The notes beneath the pieces were generated by a model. That model did not search any database. It saw nothing but the letters and a program-made list of their open reading frames with translations, and had not been told where the DNA came from. Shown here in pieces: positions 58,301 through 64,000 of a DNA stretch of 64,000 nucleotides. The position numbers and the translations under genes are program-made. Source of the DNA: Cladobotryum mycophilum (Eukaryota; Ascomycota; Sordariomycetes; Hypocreales; Hypocreaceae); contig JAVFKD010000016.1 in assembly GCA_036429605.1 (NCBI GenBank), positions 3,968,001-4,032,000 on the forward strand. Reading direction: 5' to 3'. Positions within the stretch are counted from its first letter, which is position 1. Each line of letters begins with the position of its first letter.

Positions 58301-61300
58301 TTGCCGAATCTTCATATCGACCATTGACTTGATAGACAGAAACTCCTGCTTAACCGTCTCCAAGCCGATGAGTTCCATGAGCTTGTCCAGGGCATCGTTG
58401 CAAGCGCCCTCGTTCTTCTTCATCAACGCCCATTCCTGTCCAGCTTTGCCTGACGGGGTACGCTTCACCTTGGGCTTGGTATCTGTGTCCTTGGATTTGC
58501 TTGGCCCGTTTACTGCTTCGGCAGCTTTCTTGGCTGCTTCCATTCTGGCTTGTGTTTCCTTAAGACTCTGGAGCTGTGCTTTCTTCTCCGCGATCGTCTT
58601 CTTTTGATCCTCCTCCTCCTTGTTATACTTCATAACCCGCCGATGATGGTCAATCTCATCTTCCATTTCTTGAAGTTGTTTTCGATACTTGTCTTCTCTC
58701 TCCAGCCGTGTCTTCTCCAAGTCCAGGTCTCGTTGGATGCGTCGTCGGTTCTCTTCGTCTTCTCGTGCGCAGTCCCTGCAGCCCTGCTTGTCGTTTCCAC
58801 ACAAGAACTTCATCCCGTGGCCTCTCTCGCATTTCTTCTTCATCATTTTTGTGCACTGAACTTTGGAGTGGTCTGCCAAACGGTGGCATCGTCGCTCGCA
58901 GGTGTGCTTCTGGCAGCTGAGCACAGCACCACTGGAGCATGTTAGTCTTGGTGGCATCTTTATCAACGGGCAACTTACCATAGTTCTGCGCATCCTCCGT
59001 CGGGACAATGCTGTTCGAAATCCCGAGGCATCTTGAGTAATGCCAACCGGTCTGGATGTTGTTCACAACGAGCTGGTACACCATCAAACAAGAAACCCTT
59101 TGTTTTCATGGCATCGAAATATGTTTTCCACATTGCGCCGCCTTTCTTGTTGCTTAGGAATGTGTTCATATTCCCGAAAAGAATGATTCCCTCCCTAGCA
59201 CGAGACATGAGCACAACCAAGCGCTCGCGAGCAATGAGGAATCCAATGTCGCCACGATTGTTGCTTCTTGTCATGGATACAATTACAATGTCGCTTTCCT
59301 CACCTTGGTAGTTGTCTGAAGAGGTTAGTTTAATGTTAGAAAAGAGCTGAGGGGTACAAATACGAGAAGTGAGTGGAAAACATACCAACAGTAGACAACC
59401 GAAGGCGAGCCTTGTTGGCTTTCGCAGCGGCCTGGCTCATCAACCCAGCACGCACCAGCTCATGGGAATCGAGATCATTGAGGTGCGGGTCATTGATTTC
59501 ACTGAGTTTCTGCCTCAGTAGTGATAATTGACCTAGGTATGGGGTCAAAACGACCATGTTTTCTGATTTGTAACCCTGCTGACCGAGGTATTTCACCATT
59601 TTGAGGACCATCTCTGCTTCATACATGTTCTTCTTGCTCGATTTAGAGGCTGGGTCTCGTTTGTCGACCACATCCGAAAGCTGCTCTTCCGGCTGCTCGT
59701 GGTGTACAAACACAACTCTCTCGCGAAGACCTCGCATCTTCTGGCGGCTCAAAGTCTTTGCGTGGTCCTTGAGCTCGTCATAGGCAAGAAGTCGTGCGAA
59801 ATAGGAAATGTCTGGATGACTGCGATGTTGCTCTTGCAAGGTAGTGAAGTGATGGCCTTGTCTGATTAGTCGCTCAAAGAGCGAAACGTTTAGATCAAAA
59901 CCGTCGCCGCCTTCCAGGGTGAGTTTGTAATTGTTGACCTTGGGCCGAAGCTGCTTGTGATCACCGATGAGGATAAGTTGCTTGACAGATGGACTGAGGG
60001 CTGTGATGACATGGGCCTCGAGAATTTCGCCAGCTTCTTCGACCATGACGACATCTGGCTCGGATGCCTTGATGATGGACTGATACATCGCAGCCGCGGT
60101 TGTCGTGCAGCCAATGACCCTCTTGCTTCTCAATATTTGTCGCTTGCCCTCTTTGAACAGACTGTCGATTTGTCGATGAAGTTCATTAGATTTCTCTGTC
60201 AGAACAACAAATTCGTCAATTTGGTCACTGCGGACAAAGTTGCACCAGGTCGCATGAAGTTCACGCCTATTTGGGGGCGGAATCATCCAAACCGCGCGAG
60301 CTTCAGCACCGAGAGAATTCACCAGCACTGCCACATTTCTCAAGCTTCTTCCTTCAAGCCATGTATTATACAGATCTTCGGGCTTCATAGCCCGGTTTTT
60401 CTTACCAGCGACCTGAAAGTTGTCTGGCAACTGCATGACCTGAAACGCATCCCATATCTGAGATCCGAATTCGGAAAACTCCAGCATGTCTAGAATATCG
60501 TGGGCAGTTATCTTAGATCGTAGTTGGTCCATGACCTGTTCTAGCTTCTGTTCAACTTCTGTAAACTCGAGTTTGTGTTGGTCGACCATGGCCCAGACGT
60601 TGGCAGTCTGTCGAAACTTGATTTCCTTTTGCCTGTTTTCGATACGAAGTGACTCGGTCTTTTCTGTTGCCTTGGAACCCAGTCGGACCATATCATCGCC
60701 GTTAATGCCAATGTTCATCAGATCCTCAAGGAACTGATCAAGTGCGTGGTTGGTATAGCTCAACACCAAAATGCGCTGATTGGTGAGTCTCAAGATAATC
60801 AAGACTAGTAGAGCGCCAATAAAGGACTTTCCGGTACCGGGAGGGCCCTGAATCTGCCCAAGCGGACTCTCTAATCCGTTGATCAACGACTGCAATTGCG
60901 CACCACGGACTCGGATGGGGGTCTTCATCGGGACGACAAGAGAGAGATCAACTTCCATATCATCCACCACGGCATCTCTCAAAATTTCCAGCAGGTTCTG
61001 GATTTTTATGGGAGCCTGGTAATCGGACACCTGTCCCTGCAGAGATAGCAGCTCATTGTCAAGGGGTACTTCGGTAATCTCTTTCAACCTCTGCAATATG
61101 GGCTCGTAGGCAAATGTCGCCGTATCAACGAGAAAGAATTCGAGGTGCGGCCGCTTGTTCTGGTCAAGTAGATGTACCATAGCCCGTCTTAAGCCAACCA
61201 TGTCGGTGAACTGTATGCCAACGGCCGGGGGTTCTGCTGCAAGCATGTCGACATCCCTGATGATTGTGCCAAAGGCCACAACCGTTTGCCCCAAGCATAA

Positions 61301-62350
61301 AGCACCAAAGGAATTGTGTTTCACAAATGACTTGTACTCCTCTAGATATTTTTTCCTTGATTCAGGGGTAGTTTTGGATTTTGGGAAGGCAATTCCCCGA
61401 TAACAACGGAGCCAAAGAGTCAACGGCTTTGTGGATTTGGGGTGTCCGACATCACACTTGAGCAGCACCAATTGACTCAATGACAAGGGCCGTCTTTTCG
61501 CCTTCTTCTGACCCCATGCAATCTGGAGATCCTCTCTCATCTCGCCGAGCATGTCTTCTCTGAGCAGACGAAACAACCAGTCGAGATGGTTTCGCGCCCG
61601 GGTTTCACTGGGAACCTCAAAGACATCATCTAGGCGTTGCAAAAATGGTTGCTGCGATGAGACAATCTCATCAGTTGTCGGGTAAATGGATATCTCACGA
61701 AAGTCGACAAAGTCATTATCGTGGCGGCCACCTGGGCTGTAATCGATGTTGACCGAGGCGGTAGCAGACGTTCCACGAAGCTGTATCACCTTCTTGATTT
61801 TGTACGCAAGCTCTCTGACAAGTTCGTGGGATGAGTTGAGTAGGGGCTTGTTCTCATTAAGGGACTTGACATCAGAGAATAGTCCTTGCAGATCTGATGA
61901 TTGTGAGGATACAATCTCCAAACAGAGCCAGGCAAAGGTTACCAGATTCTCCCCCTGGAGTGCATCTTTGACGTAAGCCTCTTGGAGGGCATTCCAAAAC
62001 ATGGGAGGGGAGAGTATTGCAACCAGAATCTGTGTGAGAAATTGACCATTGTTGAGCGTTTTGACGTGAGGATCAGCAAGATGCTGGATGAAGCGCATTG
62101 AGGTGGACGCGATGAATTCAGATGAGAGGTTGCTGCGCACAACGCTGCGAAGAGTTTCGATCCCCTTTGGCTTTGAGAGGATGGACTCGACACATGTTGA
62201 TGCCGACTTTTCTTGGCAAAAGTTGTCAACGGCCTGGAAGAAGAGATTTGCATCATGCGACGTCTGGATAAGCTTTTCGCCTGAGATGCACTGGTAAAAT
62301 AGCTTCACAAGCTTTCCAGCACGGGCCGAGGGAATATTGTGAGAAACCAT
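55400..62350 (-). CDS. SF1 helicase / NF-X1 zinc finger / triple CbxX-type AAA+ fusion protein
   Basis: Exons, from 5' to 3' on the minus strand: 59386-62350, 58979-59315 and 55400-58931; 6834 nt, 2277 aa. The start at 62348-62350 (MVSHNIPSARAGK) has a CACCATGG context. Residues about 480-1090 form a UPF1/ZNFX1-like helicase: GPPGTGKS near 500, VVMVEEAGE near 770, LIGDHKQLRP, LQEQHRSHPDIS, DNYQGEESDIVIVSMTRSN, LVVLMSRAREG. NF-X1-type zinc fingers follow (CGAVLSCQKHTCERRCHRLA), then a coiled coil. Three AAA+ modules come next, with Walker A GNPGTGKTT near 1330, GSPGTGKTT near 1605 and GPPGTGKST near 1878, and Walker B FFIDEAYQL, LVIDEAYGL, LLIDEAYRL. The C-terminus is a coiled coil and a Cys-containing GGSHYMSD tail. 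Introns 59316-59385 (GTATGT) and 58932-58978 (GTAAGT). It probably remodels RNA-protein complexes; the substrate is unknown. Intact over 7 kb. Confidence 0.92.
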
Positions 62351-63597
62351 GGTGAGTGGGTATAATAACGACGTGGGAAATGGAATTGCTGAAGACTGAG
62401 AGCGCAAGACACCTTGTTTGGTGTACTCCAATATGTGTCTTTGCCCTGTGCTCAAGGTGTAGAGGCGGGGAATTCTTATGAGGTATAATATACTATGGCA
62501 CACAACGAAACGTATGGACAAGGCAATCTGTAACAATGTTCAGATAGAGACGGAGGATACTAGTCAGAAATGGTTAAAAAAAAACCTAATAATTCTACAG
62601 AGCAGAATCCAACTCATATACGTCTTCTTCAACATGGATAAGTGAATACAGCCACCAAACGTTTAAGTCGACGCCCCAGAGAGCCTGTCCCACGTCACGC
62701 CATGTTTAATGGCGGGGGAGGGAAGATTGTCCATGGGCCTCCCGCATGCCCAGTGCAACGAACGTGAATGGACAGCGACATGTTGAGCTGCGGCGCAATC
62801 TTTAGGCTGCAACCGCTGAAATGACACGTAGGAGGCAGGGATAGGCGGTAGATGCGAGTAACCGAGAGAATGATTGGCGATTCACGTTGCTTTGTTATGT
62901 TTCGAATGGACGTGAACGAGGCGAAGTGCTGAGGTTGTTGGCCCAAAATGATGACCCGCTGAGCCTCAATCGCTGGTGTGCTGTGGGAGGGAGACGAGGA
63001 TCCATCCGGGCATTCATCCATGGTTATGGTCTGGTGGATGGCGGAAAAACTGCGTTGCCGCGGGGAATCATGGACCCCCTGGGATGTCCATGATGCAGCG
63101 AAGCGAACCCTGGAGGTACGACGCGGTACTTGTAAATTAATTCTCAACATTATACAATAATAAGTATTTTTATTTTTTTATTAATTTTGCAATTATCCGA
63201 CCTTTACTCAAATCCATTATTCTCCGTCTCTAGCGTCTGTTACTATTCCTCTACTACATAACATCGCTACAGCTGGACAAATGATGTTCATGTAAGTGCG
63301 TTCTAGTTAGCCGCCAGCCTGATATGATGTGATGCGACCACCACCACCATCATGCATATATCATTGATGCATTCACACAACCCCTACGGAAACTGCCTTC
63401 TAGGTTGGCCAAGATGAATGTATTCGGTTAAATGAATGGGCATAATTACGCCTTGCAAACTGCACACAGTTATTTAAGCCCTTGAACGTTCATCTCCACT
63501 TTCATCACTGTTCCCCTCTCCTACCCTCGAACTCGACGAGCACTTACAAGAGACACGATACTGACAAACAACCACAACAACATCGCCCAAGTCCATC
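62351..63597. other. divergent intergenic region
   Basis: About 1.25 kb between the helicase fusion (-) and the last gene (+). The helicase frame remains open upstream to about 62536 without a better start. AT-rich at 63130-63210. Nothing else coding is supported. Confidence 0.45.
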
Positions 63598-64000
63598 ATG
63601 TCGTCGCTCTTTCAACAGTCGGGTGGCGTGCCTCGCGCTTCGATTCCCAAGAAAGGTGCTCGCAGTTGCTTTGATGACAACCGACGACCACCCAGGAAGT
63701 CGGACGCAGTTATGGAAGACCCTCCCTATGGAGATCTCATCAAGACCATAACAAAAGATGATCTCACTAATGATGTTCCTGGACCATATTGCGGCATCAC
63801 TGGCACAGAGCTCGTGTCCTCTTACAACTGGATCTATCAATTATACCCCAAGATTATGGTCCCGGGTAGGTCTACATGCTCCCATCTCCCCCTGGAACGT
63901 TGTCTGTCTAACACAATGTCAGGTAAACCCCGACTCTGGACGCCTCTCGAAGAGCCTGAAAAGCTGGACCAGGATCGTGGGACCTACTACCGCGATAAAA
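63598..64000 (+). CDS. second member of the 42.9 kb fungal-specific family, cut by the window end
   Basis: Exon 1 is 63598-63865, intron 63866-63922 (GTAGGT donor, CTAAC branch, TGTCAG acceptor), then exon 2 runs off the window. The start MSSLFQQSGGVPRAS has no zinc finger, unlike the 42862 gene. The shared core is clear: SSYNWIYQLYPKIMVPG ends exon 1 as SYSWQNDKAPILNIPG does there, exon 2 opens with LWTPLEE, and GTYYRDK matches GTYFVDQ. The intron sits at the same place in both, after the PG codon in the same phase, which supports common descent. Function unknown. Confidence 0.75.
   Translation, partial: MSSLFQQSGGVPRASIPKKGARSCFDDNRRPPRKSDAVMEDPPYGDLIKTITKDDLTNDVPGPYCGITGTELVSSYNWIYQLYPKIMVPGRSTCSHLPLERCLSNTMSGKPRLWTPLEEPEKLDQDRGTYYRDK

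Noticed and set aside
1..64000. tRNA, rRNA, transposon ends or CRISPR-like arrays
   Set aside because: I looked for T-loop consensus, long terminal or inverted repeats, transposase motifs and regularly spaced repeats and saw none that I can support by eye.

Overview
The window is nuclear DNA from a filamentous ascomycete, most likely a Sordariomycete such as a member of Hypocreales. Genes lie alternately on both strands with 0.3 to 2 kb spacers. Most are split by short introns of about 47 to 120 nt with GTAAGT or GTATGT donors, CTAAC-type branch sites and TAG/CAG acceptors. The protein families are typically fungal: a HeLo-like/NACHT/WD40 NLR, an Ecm4-type GST, a flavin monooxygenase fused to a DUF6314-like domain, and a cAMP-receptor-like GPCR. 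I see no tRNA, rRNA, transposon, CRISPR array or replication origin.

Layout. 0.3-1.7 kb: F-box gene with an in-frame TGA (-). 3.5-4.7: Ecm4-type GST (+). 6.0-8.4: putative eIF4E-binding protein (+). 9.2-12.5: ubiquitin E1 UBA1 (-). 13.6-18.2: NLR (-). 19.4-20.5: unknown protein (+). 22.6-24.3: C2-domain protein (+). 24.5-25.2: hotdog thioesterase (-). 26.5-27.7: Vps62-like frame with four TAG stops (+). 28.6-30.2: GPCR (+). 30.6-31.6: D-lactate dehydrogenase-like (-). 33.0-34.0: coiled-coil protein (+). 34.3-36.6: flavin monooxygenase (-). 38.2-40.2: lectin-like propeller protein with a frameshift and a TGA (+). 41.4-42.3: NAD(P)-binding protein (+). 42.9-44.1: fungal-specific family with a zinc finger (+). 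45.2-49.7: large membrane protein (+). 50.0-51.1: APH-like kinase (-). 51.9-52.5: unknown (-). 53.6-54.5: C2H2 protein (-). 55.4-62.4: giant helicase/AAA+ fusion (-). 63.6-end: start of a second member of the 42.9 kb family (+).

The genes do not form one pathway. Several bear on RNA or protein quality control and on recognition of non-self or signals: UBA1, the F-box protein, the eIF4E-binding protein, the NLR, the GPCR and the helicase/AAA+ fusion.

Two patterns stand out. First, five genes carry a one-base loss, four of them in runs of C or G. In each case adding one base makes the total coding length an exact multiple of three, which points to homopolymer undercalling in the assembly. Second, the Vps62-like gene keeps one reading frame over 417 codons, broken by four stops that are all TAG. 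At least one sits where an internal repeat has Trp. That suggests either RIP-like G:C to A:T change or sexual-stage A-to-I RNA editing of UAG. The most unusual protein is the roughly 2,277-residue fusion of an SF1 helicase, NF-X1-type zinc fingers and three CbxX-type AAA+ domains.
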